This document shows, piece after piece, positions 24,844 to 34,334 of a DNA stretch of 64,000 bases. A program made the position numbers and the translations under genes. The notes beneath the pieces were generated by a model, which did no database searches, was not told the DNA's origin, and saw nothing but the letters and a program-made list of their open reading frames with translations. Source of the stretch: JADHMP01 sp964386915. Its GTDB lineage: Bacteria > Bacteroidota > Bacteroidia > Flavobacteriales > Flavobacteriaceae. The stretch spans positions 102,172 through 166,171 of the forward strand of contig CAYLUQ010000002.1 in assembly GCA_964386915.1 (NCBI GenBank), written 5' to 3'. Position 1 is the stretch's first letter; the number at the start of each line of letters is the position of its first letter.

Positions 24844-26262
24844 ATGGAAAGACGAAAATTTATTAAAAAAGGCCTAACTGCCAGCAGCATTTTTATTGTC
24901 CCTCGGCACGTTTTGGGTGGTGTAGGCTATATACCACCAAGTGATCAGTTAAATATCGCCGGCATTGGGGTTGGTGGAAAAGGACGCAGTGATTTAGAAA
25001 ATGCTTGGGGGAAAGGGCAGGCCCGTGTGGCCGCTTTGTGTGATGTTGACCTCCAGGGAGATCACGGTGTTAAACAAAGCATCAAACGTTTTCCAGAAGC
25101 TAAGTTTTACCAAGACTTTAGAACGCTTTTGGATCAAGAAAAAGATTTGGATGCTGTCACCATCTCAACCCCTGACCATACCCATGGCGTAATTGCCTCT
25201 CATGCCATGCAAAGTGGAAAGCATGTATATGTTCAAAAGCCTTTAACACACAATATTAAAGAAGCCCGTTGGCTTCAAAATCTGGCCCGAAAAGAACAAC
25301 GGGTTACACAAATGGGTAACCAAGGTGCTTCTAATCCAGAGCAATTAAAAGTTCAAAAGTGGGTCAATGATAAAGAAATTGGACTCATTTCAGAAGTCTA
25401 TGTTTGGACCAACAGACCTGTATGGCCACAAGGTGGTAAAAAGCCTGAAGCCAATTCAAGTTTAAAGCCAGGATCATTGGATTGGGATTTATGGCTGGGT
25501 CCAGCCCCTGAAACGGACTATGTCCCCAATATGCATCCCTTCAATTGGAGAGGTTGGTGGGATTATGGCACCGGAGCGCTAGGCGATATGGGCTGTCATA
25601 TTATTGACATCCCTTTTAAAGCCTTGGCACTTCACTACCCTACAGATGTAGAGTGTAGCGTGGGAACCATCTATGAAAAAATGTGGACGGCTAACTATTT
25701 TCCAGAGGGATGTCCTCCATCTGCCACTGTAACTCTCCATTTTGATCCTACCCCAAAAAACAACAAGCGAATTAAAATGGTTTGGACAGACGGCGGCATT
25801 CGTCCTTCTCACCCGGACCTATTGCCCCCCGATGTTGAAATTGAATCAAATGGCATTATTATGGTGGGTGAAAAAGGGGTGATAACCTCCGGAGTATATG
25901 GAAATAACCCAAAGCTCTATAAACCGGGAGAACCTGTGCAAGAAGGAGAAGAACTTGCCAAAATTGACCTGCCAGAATTTGGGCATCAGCATCAATGGAT
26001 TCAAGCTTGCAAAGCCGGGTTTAATTCAAAAGAACACAAAGCCTTAACGTCTTCTTTTGATTATTCAGTTCCCTTAACCGAAACGGTTTTGATGGGAAAT
26101 ATTGCCATTAGGAGTTATTTGTTAAGAAAAGGAACGGGTCAAAATGCCCCCTATATAGGAAGAAAAAAATTGCTCTGGGATGGTGCTAAAATGAATATCA
26201 CCAATCTGGAGGAGGCCAACCAATTTGTTGGAAGAGATTATAGAGAGGGGTGGTCACTTTGA
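24844..26262 (+). CDS. Tat-exported Gfo/Idh/MocA family oxidoreductase
   Basis: It starts at the ATG at 24844 (472 residues), giving a twin-arginine leader MERRKFIKKGLTASSIFIVP. An upstream TTG would bury it. The Rossmann part has IAGIGVGGKGR, the DAVTISTPDHTHG substrate-binding segment and the EKP-equivalent YVQKPLTHN (Lys conserved, Glu replaced by Gln). The C-terminal part contains NWRGWWDYGTGALGDMGCHIIDI. Exported members of the family are NAD(H)-binding sugar oxidoreductases or GH109-type glycosidases. Which of these applies cannot be told. It starts an operon with galE, an SDR and a TIM-barrel gene. Confidence 0.85.
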   Translation: MERRKFIKKGLTASSIFIVPRHVLGGVGYIPPSDQLNIAGIGVGGKGRSDLENAWGKGQARVAALCDVDLQGDHGVKQSIKRFPEAKFYQDFRTLLDQEKDLDAVTISTPDHTHGVIASHAMQSGKHVYVQKPLTHNIKEARWLQNLARKEQRVTQMGNQGASNPEQLKVQKWVNDKEIGLISEVYVWTNRPVWPQGGKKPEANSSLKPGSLDWDLWLGPAPETDYVPNMHPFNWRGWWDYGTGALGDMGCHIIDIPFKALALHYPTDVECSVGTIYEKMWTANYFPEGCPPSATVTLHFDPTPKNNKRIKMVWTDGGIRPSHPDLLPPDVEIESNGIIMVGEKGVITSGVYGNNPKLYKPGEPVQEGEELAKIDLPEFGHQHQWIQACKAGFNSKEHKALTSSFDYSVPLTETVLMGNIAIRSYLLRKGTGQNAPYIGRKKLLWDGAKMNITNLEEANQFVGRDYREGWSL

Positions 26263-26273
26263 GCAATCGTAAA

Positions 26274-27308
26274 ATGAAGGTTGTAGTTACAGGAGGGTTA
26301 GGCTATATAGGATCGCATGTAGCTATTCTTTTGTTGGAGCTTGGGCATGATGTTATTATTGTGGACAATTTTTCCAACAGTTCTCCTGCTGTGCTCAAAC
26401 GTATTGAGTCCATCACAAAGAAAAATCCAACTTTTGAAGCACTCGATCTAAAAAAGCAGATTGATGTTAAAACACTTTTTTCAATACACAAGCATATTGA
26501 TGGCATAATCCATTTTGCAGCTCTTAAGGCGGTTGGAGAAAGTGTAGAACAGCCTTTGCGCTATTATGAAAACAATCTACACAGTTTAATATATTTACTT
26601 GAAGAAGTAGTTCTTCAGTCAATACCGCTCATCTTTAGTTCTTCATGTACTGTTTATGGAGAACCTGATGCCGTTCCCATAGCTGAATCGGCTCCCCTTA
26701 AAGCTACTATTTCGCCCTATGGAGCCACCAAACAAATGGCGGAAACTATTATTCAAGATGTTTGTGTGGCTAACCCCACCTTTAATGCCGTTTTATTGCG
26801 CTATTTTAATCCTATAGGAGCGCATCCGTCGGCTCAAATTGGAGAAATACCCCAGGGTGTTCCAGCCAACTTGGTGCCCTACCTCACCCAAACTGCCATT
26901 GGGAAAAGAGAGCAACTCAAAGTTTTTGGAGCCGACTATCCCACACCTGATGGCAGTTGTATTCGAGACTATATTCATGTAATGGATTTGGCTCAAGCAC
27001 ATATCAACAGTTTAGAATTTTTGTGGAATAAAAAGCAAGAAACAAATTGTGAAGTCTTTAATATTGGCACTGGAAAAGGATATTCTGTTTTGGAATTGAT
27101 TAAGACTTTCCAAGAAGCTACCGGCCAACAAGTAAACTACAGCCTAACAGAAAGACGTCCTGGAGACATCATGCAAGCCTATGCTAATCCTCAAAAGGCA
27201 GAAGCAATTTTGGGTTGGAAAGCACAATATAGTTTAGCTGAAGCCCTTAGTAGTGCTTGGGAATGGGAAAAGCGATGGCAACAAGAGCAATCCTCAAACA
27301 ATGAATAA
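26274..27308 (+). CDS. galE: UDP-glucose 4-epimerase
   Basis: It interconverts UDP-glucose and UDP-galactose. It starts at the ATG at 26274 rather than the GTG at 26250, giving 344 residues. MKVVVTGGLGYIGSHV binds NAD. The catalytic SSSCTVYG and YGATK (Tyr-x-x-x-Lys) are present, as are the GalE-specific LRYFNPIGAHPS and VFGADYPTPDGSCIRDYIHVMDLA. It overlaps the next gene by 8 bases and follows the oxidoreductase gene by 11. Confidence 0.95.
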   Translation: MKVVVTGGLGYIGSHVAILLLELGHDVIIVDNFSNSSPAVLKRIESITKKNPTFEALDLKKQIDVKTLFSIHKHIDGIIHFAALKAVGESVEQPLRYYENNLHSLIYLLEEVVLQSIPLIFSSSCTVYGEPDAVPIAESAPLKATISPYGATKQMAETIIQDVCVANPTFNAVLLRYFNPIGAHPSAQIGEIPQGVPANLVPYLTQTAIGKREQLKVFGADYPTPDGSCIRDYIHVMDLAQAHINSLEFLWNKKQETNCEVFNIGTGKGYSVLELIKTFQEATGQQVNYSLTERRPGDIMQAYANPQKAEAILGWKAQYSLAEALSSAWEWEKRWQQEQSSNNE

Positions 27309-28086
27309 GGTCATTTGGATTACGGGAGCCTCTTCTGGTATTGGGGCAGAATTAGCCCGGCAATATGCCGCTGAAAAAGAAGTTAGTCTCATTTTATCAG
27401 CTCGAAGAGAAGAACAACTAAAAGAGGTGAAAGCCAGTTGTAATCCCCAAACTCCCATTGCTATTCTTCCTTTTGACTTAAACGATTTTGAGCATGCAGC
27501 AGCAAATGTTGCTCAAGCCCTTTCCTTTTATGGTCAAATTGATTTGCTGATTAACAACGGTGGAATAAGTCAACGTTCTATGATAGTTGGCACTCAATTT
27601 TCGGTTTTTCAAAAATTGATGGAAGTAGACTATTTAGGTACGGTTGCCCTTTCGCACGCTTTATTGCCTCATTTTATAGCGCAAAAAAGAGGGCATTTTG
27701 CAGTAGTAACTAGCGTGATGGGCAAATATGCTTCTCCCTACAGAGCGGGCTACTGTGGAGCCAAACATGCTTTACATGGTTTTTTTGATGCTTTGCGAAT
27801 GGAACATCAGAAAGATAATATTAATGTTACACTAGTTTGCCCCGGTTTTGTGCAAACCCAAATCACTATTAATGCCCTAACCGAAAATGGTTTACCATTA
27901 GGGAAAGATGATCCAGGAACTGCTAAAGGGCTAGATCGAGCTTATTTTTGTAAGAAAATGCGTAAAGCCATAGCTCAAAAAAAATGGGAAGTCTATTTTG
28001 GAAGAAAAGAGAAATTGGGCGTCTATTTGAAGCGTATTTCAAATCGTTTGCTCCATAATATTGTATTGAGAAGTAATGTTCGATAA
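27301..28086 (+). CDS. Short-chain dehydrogenase/reductase
   Basis: The start is the ATG at 27301 (261 residues), right at the cofactor motif MNKVIWITGASSGIGAELA. A longer frame from 27253 adds galE-encoded residues. LINNGGISQRS, the catalytic Ser in VVTSVMGKYASP, and YCGAKHALHGFF (Tyr-x-x-x-Lys) mark a classical SDR. CPGFVQTQITINAL follows. It resembles the DHRS7-like group with a basic C-terminal tail. Substrate is unknown, and its place in the operon suggests sugar or lipid reduction. Confidence 0.88.
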   Translation: MNKVIWITGASSGIGAELARQYAAEKEVSLILSARREEQLKEVKASCNPQTPIAILPFDLNDFEHAAANVAQALSFYGQIDLLINNGGISQRSMIVGTQFSVFQKLMEVDYLGTVALSHALLPHFIAQKRGHFAVVTSVMGKYASPYRAGYCGAKHALHGFFDALRMEHQKDNINVTLVCPGFVQTQITINALTENGLPLGKDDPGTAKGLDRAYFCKKMRKAIAQKKWEVYFGRKEKLGVYLKRISNRLLHNIVLRSNVR

Positions 28087-28107
28087 AAATGTAAAAACGA
28101 AATAATT

Positions 28108-29004
28108 ATGAAAACAAATGAGAAATGGAACCGCAGAACTGCGCTTAAGTCTATGGCTGCCGGAGCAGCTTCACTAGCCATAGGAAATGCGGCAAGTGCT
28201 GCTCCAAAAAACGAGGAACATATGGAAACCAACCTGAAAGGAAACATTAATCATTCTGTTTGCAAATGGTGTTTTGGAAACATTCCCTTAGAAGAGTTTG
28301 CCCCTAAAGTAAAATCAATGGGATTGATGGGAATAGACTTGATTGGCCCAGATGGGTGGGATGTTTTAAAAGCCAATGGCCTAGAAAGCACCATGTGTAA
28401 TGGAGCAGAACTCAATTTAGTGGATGGCTTTAACGATCCAAAATTTCACGATGCTTTAGTAAAACGATATGAAGAGCATATTGATTTAGTGGCCAAAGCC
28501 GGATTTAAAAACCTGATTTGCTTCAGCGGCAACAGAAGAGGAATGGATAATGAAGTGGGACTTAAAAACTGCATAACAGGCCTGAAAAGAATTTTAGGTA
28601 GAGCGGAAAAAAGAGGGGTCGTGTTGCATATGGAATTGCTTAATTCAAAAGTAGACCATAAAGATTATATGTGTGACAAATCGGATTGGGGAATTGCATT
28701 ATGCAAGGCTTTAGACTCTGATAATTTTAAACTACTTTACGATATCTATCACATGCAAATTGACGAAGGTGATGTGATTCGAACCATTCAAGAATCGCAC
28801 CAATATTTTGGCCATTATCATACAGCTGGTGTTCCCGGACGTCATGAAATTGAAGAAGAACAAGAGCTCTACTATCCGGCCATCATGCGTGCCATTGTAG
28901 CTACTGGATTTAAAGGAGTTGTGGCACAAGAATTTATTCCTGCTAACAAAACCAATAAAGGACTCGATTCTCTCGCTAAAGCCGTATCTATTTGTGATGT
29001 ATAA
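28108..29004 (+). CDS. Tat-exported hydroxypyruvate isomerase-like TIM-barrel protein
   Basis: The 298 residues begin with a twin-arginine leader (NRRTALKSMAAGAASLAIGNAASA). A xylose-isomerase-like TIM barrel follows: VCKWCFGNIPLEEFAPKVKSMGLMGIDLIGP, NLICFSGNRRGMD, the metal-binding Glu in VVLHMELLNSK, DIYHMQIDEGDVI, GHYHTAGVPGRHEIE and the second Glu in VVAQEFIP. The barrel matches the Hyi subgroup (hydroxypyruvate to tartronate semialdehyde). Export of such an enzyme argues for a different sugar-ketone substrate in the periplasm. It is last in the operon and followed by a bidirectional terminator. Confidence 0.82.
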   Translation: MKTNEKWNRRTALKSMAAGAASLAIGNAASAAPKNEEHMETNLKGNINHSVCKWCFGNIPLEEFAPKVKSMGLMGIDLIGPDGWDVLKANGLESTMCNGAELNLVDGFNDPKFHDALVKRYEEHIDLVAKAGFKNLICFSGNRRGMDNEVGLKNCITGLKRILGRAEKRGVVLHMELLNSKVDHKDYMCDKSDWGIALCKALDSDNFKLLYDIYHMQIDEGDVIRTIQESHQYFGHYHTAGVPGRHEIEEEQELYYPAIMRAIVATGFKGVVAQEFIPANKTNKGLDSLAKAVSICDV

Positions 29005-29044
29005 CAAAGAGACATAAAAAACAGTATTAGCACTGGCTAGCAAT

Positions 29045-29075
29045 AAAAAAACCCTTACAACTTGTAAGGGTTTTT
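29045..29075. terminator. Bidirectional terminator between hydroxypyruvate-isomerase-like gene and ompA
   Basis: AAAAACCCTTAC and GTAAGGGTTTTT form a perfect 12-bp stem (29047-29058/29064-29075), with A and T tracts on opposite strands. It suits both converging transcripts. Confidence 0.9.
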
Positions 29076-29103
29076 CTGTATGATTTTGATTTAATGGGGT
29101 TAC

Positions 29104-30447
29104 TTAATTGACCCGTATTTCAGCTCTTCTTTCAATTTGAGCACGTCTGTTATTTTTTCTGCCTTGCACCGTGTTGTTATCACCAACCGGTCTATTTTCT
29201 CCATGACCAACGGTATGAAGTCTAGCAGCATCTATTCCTTTACCAACCAAATAGGCCTTAACGGCATTGGCACGTCTTTCGGATAGCGTTTGATTATAAC
29301 TTTCACTACCATCACTAGAGGCATGGCCTTCAATGGTAATACTGGCTTTTGGATATTGATTCAACAACCCTACTAAGTCATCTAAATTAGAGATGTAAAT
29401 ATCTCTTAAGTCTGATTTACTGCTGTTGAATAGAATTTTGGCTTTTTCACTGTTGATAAAGTCAATTAGAGCGGTAGGCTCCATTTGTTCAGGACATCCA
29501 TCATTGGAAGCAGGACCTGCTTCATTAGGGCATTTATCAACGTTATCGGCAACTCCATCACCATCAGCGTCACCCCAAGGGCATCCACCATTGGCAACTT
29601 CTCCGGCCACATCAGGACAGCGATCTTCATTGTCAGCCACACCATCATCATCAGAATCTGGGCAGCCATTCATAGCAGCTGTACCAGGCTTGTCTGGACA
29701 GGCATCTTCGGAATCGGCTATACCATCTCCATCACGATCAGGGCAACCTTGTAAGGCCTCTGTTCCAGCTTCGTTAGGACATTTGTCTTTATTGTCTGGA
29801 ATGCCATCTCCATCACTATCGGGACAACCATCAAATTCTTTAAGCCCAGGAATATCGGGACAAACGTCCTTTTGATCTGAAACACCATCTTTGTCGGCAT
29901 CACCAGCTCCAAAATTATAACTCAGACCAATGATGTGTTGCAAATGTTTGTAAGAGTGCGATTCGTAGGCTGAACGATAGGAAGTGCTAGCGTTTATGGC
30001 CCAATTGTCATCGAGGAAGAAATTGGCCCCAATACCTCCCAAAATGGTTTTGGAAGTTTCTTTTGAGGGCAAAAAGCCATATCCCTTGCTGTCATCACCA
30101 AATTTGGAAAAGCCAAATCCGGCAAATAGGTAGGGAATCACCTTGCTTTCGGAAAGGTTGTATTTTAAAATACCATCCAAAGAAGTGTAATCTAGTTTGG
30201 TATTATTGTTTGACACATTGTTCAAGGCGTATTGAACTCCGACAGAAAAGCCAGAATTAATATAGCGTGATAAGCTCAATGCCGGTAACCCAAAATGAGT
30301 TCCTTTTTCAACATTGTCACCTTGTAGGTTAATGAGGTCTGTTCCCACCGAAATAGCCCAAGGATTTTCAGCCGTTTGTGCAAATACAGAAGTGCTGAAA
30401 AAAACAAGAGCAAGGGGGATAAATAGGTAAGAAATGATTTTTTTCAT
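29104..30447 (-). CDS. OmpA-family outer-membrane protein with thrombospondin type 3 repeats
   Basis: The protein has 447 residues. A signal peptide (LVFFSTSVFAQ) precedes an N-terminal eight-strand-type beta-barrel to about 190. Five calcium-binding TSP type 3 repeats (DxDxDGxxDxxDxCP pattern, for example DGDGIPDNKDKCP) run from about 190 to 325. The C-terminal OmpA peptidoglycan-binding domain has ITIEGHASSDGSESYNQTLSERRANAVKAYL and VGHGENRPVGDN. It links the outer membrane to the cell wall. A -7 box lies 22 bases upstream. Confidence 0.94.
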   Translation of the reverse strand: MKKIISYLFIPLALVFFSTSVFAQTAENPWAISVGTDLINLQGDNVEKGTHFGLPALSLSRYINSGFSVGVQYALNNVSNNNTKLDYTSLDGILKYNLSESKVIPYLFAGFGFSKFGDDSKGYGFLPSKETSKTILGGIGANFFLDDNWAINASTSYRSAYESHSYKHLQHIIGLSYNFGAGDADKDGVSDQKDVCPDIPGLKEFDGCPDSDGDGIPDNKDKCPNEAGTEALQGCPDRDGDGIADSEDACPDKPGTAAMNGCPDSDDDGVADNEDRCPDVAGEVANGGCPWGDADGDGVADNVDKCPNEAGPASNDGCPEQMEPTALIDFINSEKAKILFNSSKSDLRDIYISNLDDLVGLLNQYPKASITIEGHASSDGSESYNQTLSERRANAVKAYLVGKGIDAARLHTVGHGENRPVGDNNTVQGRKNNRRAQIERRAEIRVN

Positions 30448-30469
30448 AAGTAAGAAGTTTAAAGTACAT

Positions 30470-30477
30470 CAAAGATA
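30470..30477 (-). promoter_or_regulatory. -7 box for ompA-like gene
   Basis: The minus strand reads TATCTTTG, an exact consensus match, 22 bases before the ATG. Confidence 0.55.
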
Positions 30478-30531
30478 ATAAAAAAAACACTTTAAAGGTG
30501 TGTTTTAAACCTCTCAAAACAAAGAAGATTC

Positions 30532-30576
30532 CAAAAAAAAACACCCCAAATTTAGTTTTAGTCAAATAAGGGGTGT
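30532..30576 (-). terminator. Probable terminator of the Gfo/Idh-isomerase operon
   Basis: On the minus strand ACACCCC (30576-30570) pairs with GGGGTGT (30547-30541) across a 22-base loop, followed by nine T. It lies 16 bases beyond the stop of the oxidoreductase gene. The loop is long, so efficiency is uncertain. Confidence 0.6.
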
Positions 30577-30591
30577 ATTCGAAAAAAATAG

Positions 30592-31929
30592 TTAGACTAT
30601 CTCAGGTACCTCAAATCCTGCTCTATAGTTTCGAGTCAGCATTTTGTCAGCTTCTGGATCGTTTACAAATTTTTCAGCTTCAGGATTGAAAGTCAGTACT
30701 TTACCCGTTCTGTAGGCAATATTGCCTAAGTGGGCTAAACCAGAAGATAAATGTCCGGTTTCAATAGGGCCATTTAATTTACTGGCATCGTGACTTCTAA
30801 CCGCTTCAATGAAGTTTTGGAAGTGCCCATCGGTTCCGCCGCTACCTCGGTCCATACCAGAAGATTCCATTTGTCCATCATCACCTGATTTTCCAGGCGT
30901 TCTGTCTTTACCTAAATAGGTTTTGTATTTGCTATAGCCTTCTACCACTAAAATTCCTTTGTCGCCATAGAAGATATTTCCTACAGTAGCACCATCTTCC
31001 GTATTGGTACACCAGGGGCGCACTTCAAACTGAATGATTTTCTTTTCTTCAGGATAATGATAAACTGAGGTAAGTACTTCGGGCACTTCTTTACAGTCAT
31101 CCCATAAAAATTTGCCCCCCATAGAGGTAATTTTAGTAGGTAGCCCTACATCGAGTCCCCACATACAAAGATCTGTTTCATGAATACCTTGATTACCAAC
31201 GTCTCCATTTCCATAATCCCAATGCCAGTGCCAGTTATAATGAACTAAATTACGGGTAAAAGGTCTTTTAGGAGCGGGTCCTGTCCATAGATCGTAGTCT
31301 AGGCCATCGGGAACGGCAGAAAACCCTTTATCTCCAATATCACCTCGCCAACGGAACACAAGTCCGCGTGCCATATACACATTGCCAATATAGCCGTTGC
31401 GTATCAAATCAATGGCTTCATTAATAGCGGGGGAGCTTCTCAACTGCACACCATGTTGCACAATTCGATCGTATTTTTGTGCCGCTTCCACCATTTTTCT
31501 TCCTTCGTATATGTTATGCGACCCTGGTTTTTCTACATAAACATCTTTTCCGGCTTGACACGCCCAGATCACAGAAAGGGCATGCCAATGATTAGGGGAG
31601 GCAATGCTCACCACATCTATGTCTTTGTTGTCCATAACCTTTCGGAGGTCTTGTTCTAAGGCCACCTTTTGATTGTATTTTGAGGTAAACTCTTTTTGTC
31701 TTTGTTCAAGTACTTTAACATCTGGGTCACAAAGCGTGGTGATACTCACATTTTTTTGCTTCATTAGGCTGCTAATGTGATTTTTTCCTCGCCCGTTAAC
31801 GCCTAAAACGGCCGCGTTAATTCGGTCATTGGCGCCAAACACTTTAGACGATAAAATAGTAGGGGCTACAATTGTTGCTGAACTGGCAGCTGCTGTCTTT
31901 TTAAGAAAAGAGCGTCTGGTTTCTTTCAT
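30592..31929 (-). CDS. Tat-exported Gfo/Idh/MocA family oxidoreductase (second)
   Basis: The protein has 445 residues. The twin-arginine leader is TRRSFLKKTAAASSATIVAP. The Rossmann domain has AAVLGVNGRGKNH. VVSIASPNHWHA and the intact EKP motif in VYVEKPGSHN follow, and then the C-terminal fold with WHWDYGNGDVGNQGIHETDLCMWG. The conserved Gly-Asn-x-Gly-x-His arrangement is typical of exported family members that oxidise sugars or cleave glycosides with bound NAD. It is only about 30 percent alike by eye to the 24844 copy, so it is not a recent duplicate. It lies downstream of the isomerase gene at 31984. Confidence 0.86.
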   Translation of the reverse strand: MKETRRSFLKKTAAASSATIVAPTILSSKVFGANDRINAAVLGVNGRGKNHISSLMKQKNVSITTLCDPDVKVLEQRQKEFTSKYNQKVALEQDLRKVMDNKDIDVVSIASPNHWHALSVIWACQAGKDVYVEKPGSHNIYEGRKMVEAAQKYDRIVQHGVQLRSSPAINEAIDLIRNGYIGNVYMARGLVFRWRGDIGDKGFSAVPDGLDYDLWTGPAPKRPFTRNLVHYNWHWHWDYGNGDVGNQGIHETDLCMWGLDVGLPTKITSMGGKFLWDDCKEVPEVLTSVYHYPEEKKIIQFEVRPWCTNTEDGATVGNIFYGDKGILVVEGYSKYKTYLGKDRTPGKSGDDGQMESSGMDRGSGGTDGHFQNFIEAVRSHDASKLNGPIETGHLSSGLAHLGNIAYRTGKVLTFNPEAEKFVNDPEADKMLTRNYRAGFEVPEIV

Positions 31930-31983
31930 TGTTTGTTTGTAAAATTAGTTAGTTGACCATGAAGATAATTAAATTTCTTGAAA

Positions 31984-33033
31984 CTAAGAACTCAGTGCAG
32001 TTTGACAATAGGCCACACATTTTTTAATCTCTGAGAGCACATCAGAATTTTCGGGTGTGCTGTATTCATATTCGATCGTGGCTGGAAAACTATATTGCTC
32101 ATCACGCATCAATTGCAAGGCTTCAACAATAGGAGTATCTCCAGTTCCCCAAGCTAAATTTTTCTTTCCGTTTTCGGGTGTTGTACGGTCTTTTACATGC
32201 ATGCTCTTGATATGCATATGCTTGTCTTTCATAATTTGAAGGGGAGCTGCATTTCCAGCTGCCACATAATGACCTAAATCGAGATTAAGGGCATTATGGG
32301 AAGATTGCTTTAGGGCAGTATCCCAAAATGTAGGGGTTTGTTGTTCATGCCCATGATAGGCCACAAAAATATTTTCTTGTTGGGCCAATTTACCTAATCG
32401 CATGGTATGCATATCGTCACTTGGGTGTTCGAGCGTAACGTGTGATGCTCCTAAAGCTTTGGCAGCTTGCATGCCAAATTGAATCTCAGCATTGCTGTTC
32501 CTTTTGCTAAACAAGGCTGGTTTATAGGCATAAATAGACACGCCTTCTGCAGCATACATTTTTCTTAATTCTTCAAAAGGAGCTAAAGAAGCACCGCTGA
32601 GCCAAGCGGCAACCTCTTTCTCATAGGAAGCATTTTGTGCTCTCATTTCATTGAGCTCTTTGGTTTCATCTGCACTAATTTTTTGATCTCGTTCTTTCCG
32701 AATAAGACCGTAGTAGGCACGTCGATCCACAGATGACTCTGGTTTACCCGCAAAACTTTCGGCTGGACCTCCCATCATTTCAACAGCATTTATCCCACAG
32801 CTTTTAATGTAGGAAAGGGTAGCTTCGGCACTTTGTTCTTTTAGGGCTCTAAAAGAATAGGTGATCAAACCTAGTGTGACTCCTTCAATTGTAGCGTTGT
32901 TTTGTTTCAAATTGGGAAGATAGGCTGGTGCTCCCAAACTCAGAGAAGGTGCTACTAAAATACCTGATGAGGCAATCATCGAATTTTTTAAAAAGAAACG
33001 TCTAGATTTAAGGTTCGTTGTTTTTTGTTTCAT
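31984..33033 (-). CDS. Tat-exported sugar phosphate isomerase/epimerase-type TIM barrel
   Basis: The protein has 349 residues. The leader is SRRFFLKNSMIASSGILVAPSLSLG. The barrel shows VTLGLITYSFRAL, CGINAVEMMGGPAES, ALGASHVTLEHPSDD, VAYHGHEQQTP (metal ligands), NALNLDLGHYVAAGN, and IKSMHVKDRTTPENGKKNLAWGTGDTPI. These match the AP endonuclease-2/xylose-isomerase-like family. An inserted helical stretch (about 85-125, rich in Arg/Lys/Glu) is unusual. It pairs with the downstream Gfo/Idh gene, 54 bp away. It is divergent from uxuA. Confidence 0.85.
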   Translation of the reverse strand: MKQKTTNLKSRRFFLKNSMIASSGILVAPSLSLGAPAYLPNLKQNNATIEGVTLGLITYSFRALKEQSAEATLSYIKSCGINAVEMMGGPAESFAGKPESSVDRRAYYGLIRKERDQKISADETKELNEMRAQNASYEKEVAAWLSGASLAPFEELRKMYAAEGVSIYAYKPALFSKRNSNAEIQFGMQAAKALGASHVTLEHPSDDMHTMRLGKLAQQENIFVAYHGHEQQTPTFWDTALKQSSHNALNLDLGHYVAAGNAAPLQIMKDKHMHIKSMHVKDRTTPENGKKNLAWGTGDTPIVEALQLMRDEQYSFPATIEYEYSTPENSDVLSEIKKCVAYCQTALSS

Positions 33034-33127
33034 TGTTTTAATATGTAATTGTTTGATAAATCGAATGTTATAGATAAATGTATCATACTAAAGAAAAAAG
33101 TACCTTAGCGCCAGTTAAATTTAGTGT

Positions 33128-34297
33128 ATGCAAAATACTAAAAAATATATAGAAACAGGATTGAGGTGGTTTGGAAGAAACGATTCATTAGGGCTCGAAA
33201 ATCTCAAACAAGCAGGGGCCGATTTTATTGTGAGTGCTTTGCATGAAGTTGCTGTAGGAGACGTTTGGGAAGTAGCTCAAATAAAGGCCTATCAGGCACA
33301 AATGGCAAAACATAAGCTGTTGTGGAAGGTGGTAGAAAGTCTTCCAGTGCACGAAGCCATTAAGCATCAAGGGCCAGGTTTTGAAAACTACATTGAAAAT
33401 TATAAGCAAAGCATGATCAATCTTGCACAATGTGGCATCAAAACCATCACCTATAATTTTATGCCTGTTCTAGATTGGGTACGCACCAATCATCACTTTC
33501 AAAATGAAGACGGCACCCATACGCTTCAATTTGATCCTGTGGCTATGGCCTATTTTGATTGTTATATTTTAAAGCGAGAAGGGGCAAAAGACAGCTATAA
33601 AGCAAATCTTTTAGCCCAACTGGAACACTTTCATGAAGCTCACTCAGAAACCGAAAAGAAGCAACTAAAAGACTATGTGCTTTTAGGCTTGCCTGGTAGT
33701 AGTGAAGATTTTTCACTCTCAGACTTAAAAAAGCTAATGGCTCCCTATCATTCGCTGACAAAAAAAGATCTTCGGCAGAATTTAATTGATTTTTTAGAAG
33801 AAATTATACCCGTTGCACAAGCTCATAAGCTCCAAATGGCGATCCATCCAGACGACCCTCCTTTTTCTGTTTTAGGACTCCCAAGAATTGTGAGTACGGC
33901 TGACGATCTAGCAGCCCTTTTTGAAGCAGTGCCAGCTCCTGAAAATGGCTTGTGTTTTTGTTCTGGTTCGTTGGGAGCTGATCCCAATAACGATTTAAAT
34001 TTAATTTTAAACACCCATAAAGAACGCGTTCACTTTTTGCACCTAAGAGATGTTCACTGTTTACCAGACGGTTCTTTTCAAGAGGCAAATCATCTTAGCG
34101 GAGATCACAATATGCGCACTCTTGTTCAAACAGCACTTGCCCTAGCCCAAGAGCGAAATATCACCTTGCCTTTAAGGCCCGATCACGGTTTTTTACATGC
34201 CTTTGAAAGCCACAAAAAGTATTATCCCGGCTATTCTCTTTTGGGCAGAATGCAAGGTTTGTCTGCTCTAAAAGGCTTGATCTATGGGCTCTCCTAA
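33128..34297 (+). CDS. uxuA: Mannonate dehydratase
   Basis: UxuA dehydrates D-mannonate to 2-keto-3-deoxygluconate in hexuronate catabolism. The 389 residues show RWFGRNDSLGLENLKQAGADFIVSALHEV, VVESLPVHEAIK, GIKTITYNFMPVLDW, AIHPDDPPFSVLGLPRIVST and FLHLRDV, all matching UxuA metal and substrate segments. A TACCTTAG at 33101-33108 is a weak -7 candidate. The companion genes uxaC, uxuB and kdgK are not in the window. It is cytosolic, without a leader, unlike the TIM barrels beside it. Confidence 0.95.
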   Translation: MQNTKKYIETGLRWFGRNDSLGLENLKQAGADFIVSALHEVAVGDVWEVAQIKAYQAQMAKHKLLWKVVESLPVHEAIKHQGPGFENYIENYKQSMINLAQCGIKTITYNFMPVLDWVRTNHHFQNEDGTHTLQFDPVAMAYFDCYILKREGAKDSYKANLLAQLEHFHEAHSETEKKQLKDYVLLGLPGSSEDFSLSDLKKLMAPYHSLTKKDLRQNLIDFLEEIIPVAQAHKLQMAIHPDDPPFSVLGLPRIVSTADDLAALFEAVPAPENGLCFCSGSLGADPNNDLNLILNTHKERVHFLHLRDVHCLPDGSFQEANHLSGDHNMRTLVQTALALAQERNITLPLRPDHGFLHAFESHKKYYPGYSLLGRMQGLSALKGLIYGLS

Positions 34298-34313
34298 TTC
34301 CACTAATTTCTAT

Positions 34314-34321
34314 TATATTTG
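34314..34321 (+). promoter_or_regulatory. -7 box for xylB
   Basis: TATATTTG is an exact match whose last base is 13 bases before the ATG at 34335. Confidence 0.6.
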
Positions 34322-34334
34322 ACCTTTTGTGAGG

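Noticed and set aside
29426..29875. Plus-strand frame rich in Ser-Pro-Gly opposite the OmpA-type gene
   Set aside because: It is the antisense of the thrombospondin type 3 repeats. Its periodicity comes from the sense repeat.
29700..29920. Direct repeats in the OmpA-type gene as a CRISPR or mobile repeat
   Set aside because: They code for in-frame calcium-binding repeats of one protein, with variable spacing and no palindromic unit.
30483..30503. Hairpin AAAACAC...GTGTTTT upstream of the OmpA-type gene as a terminator
   Set aside because: It sits just upstream of that gene's -7 box and has weak pairing. No transcript would end here in a useful way beyond the stronger hairpin at 30541-30576.
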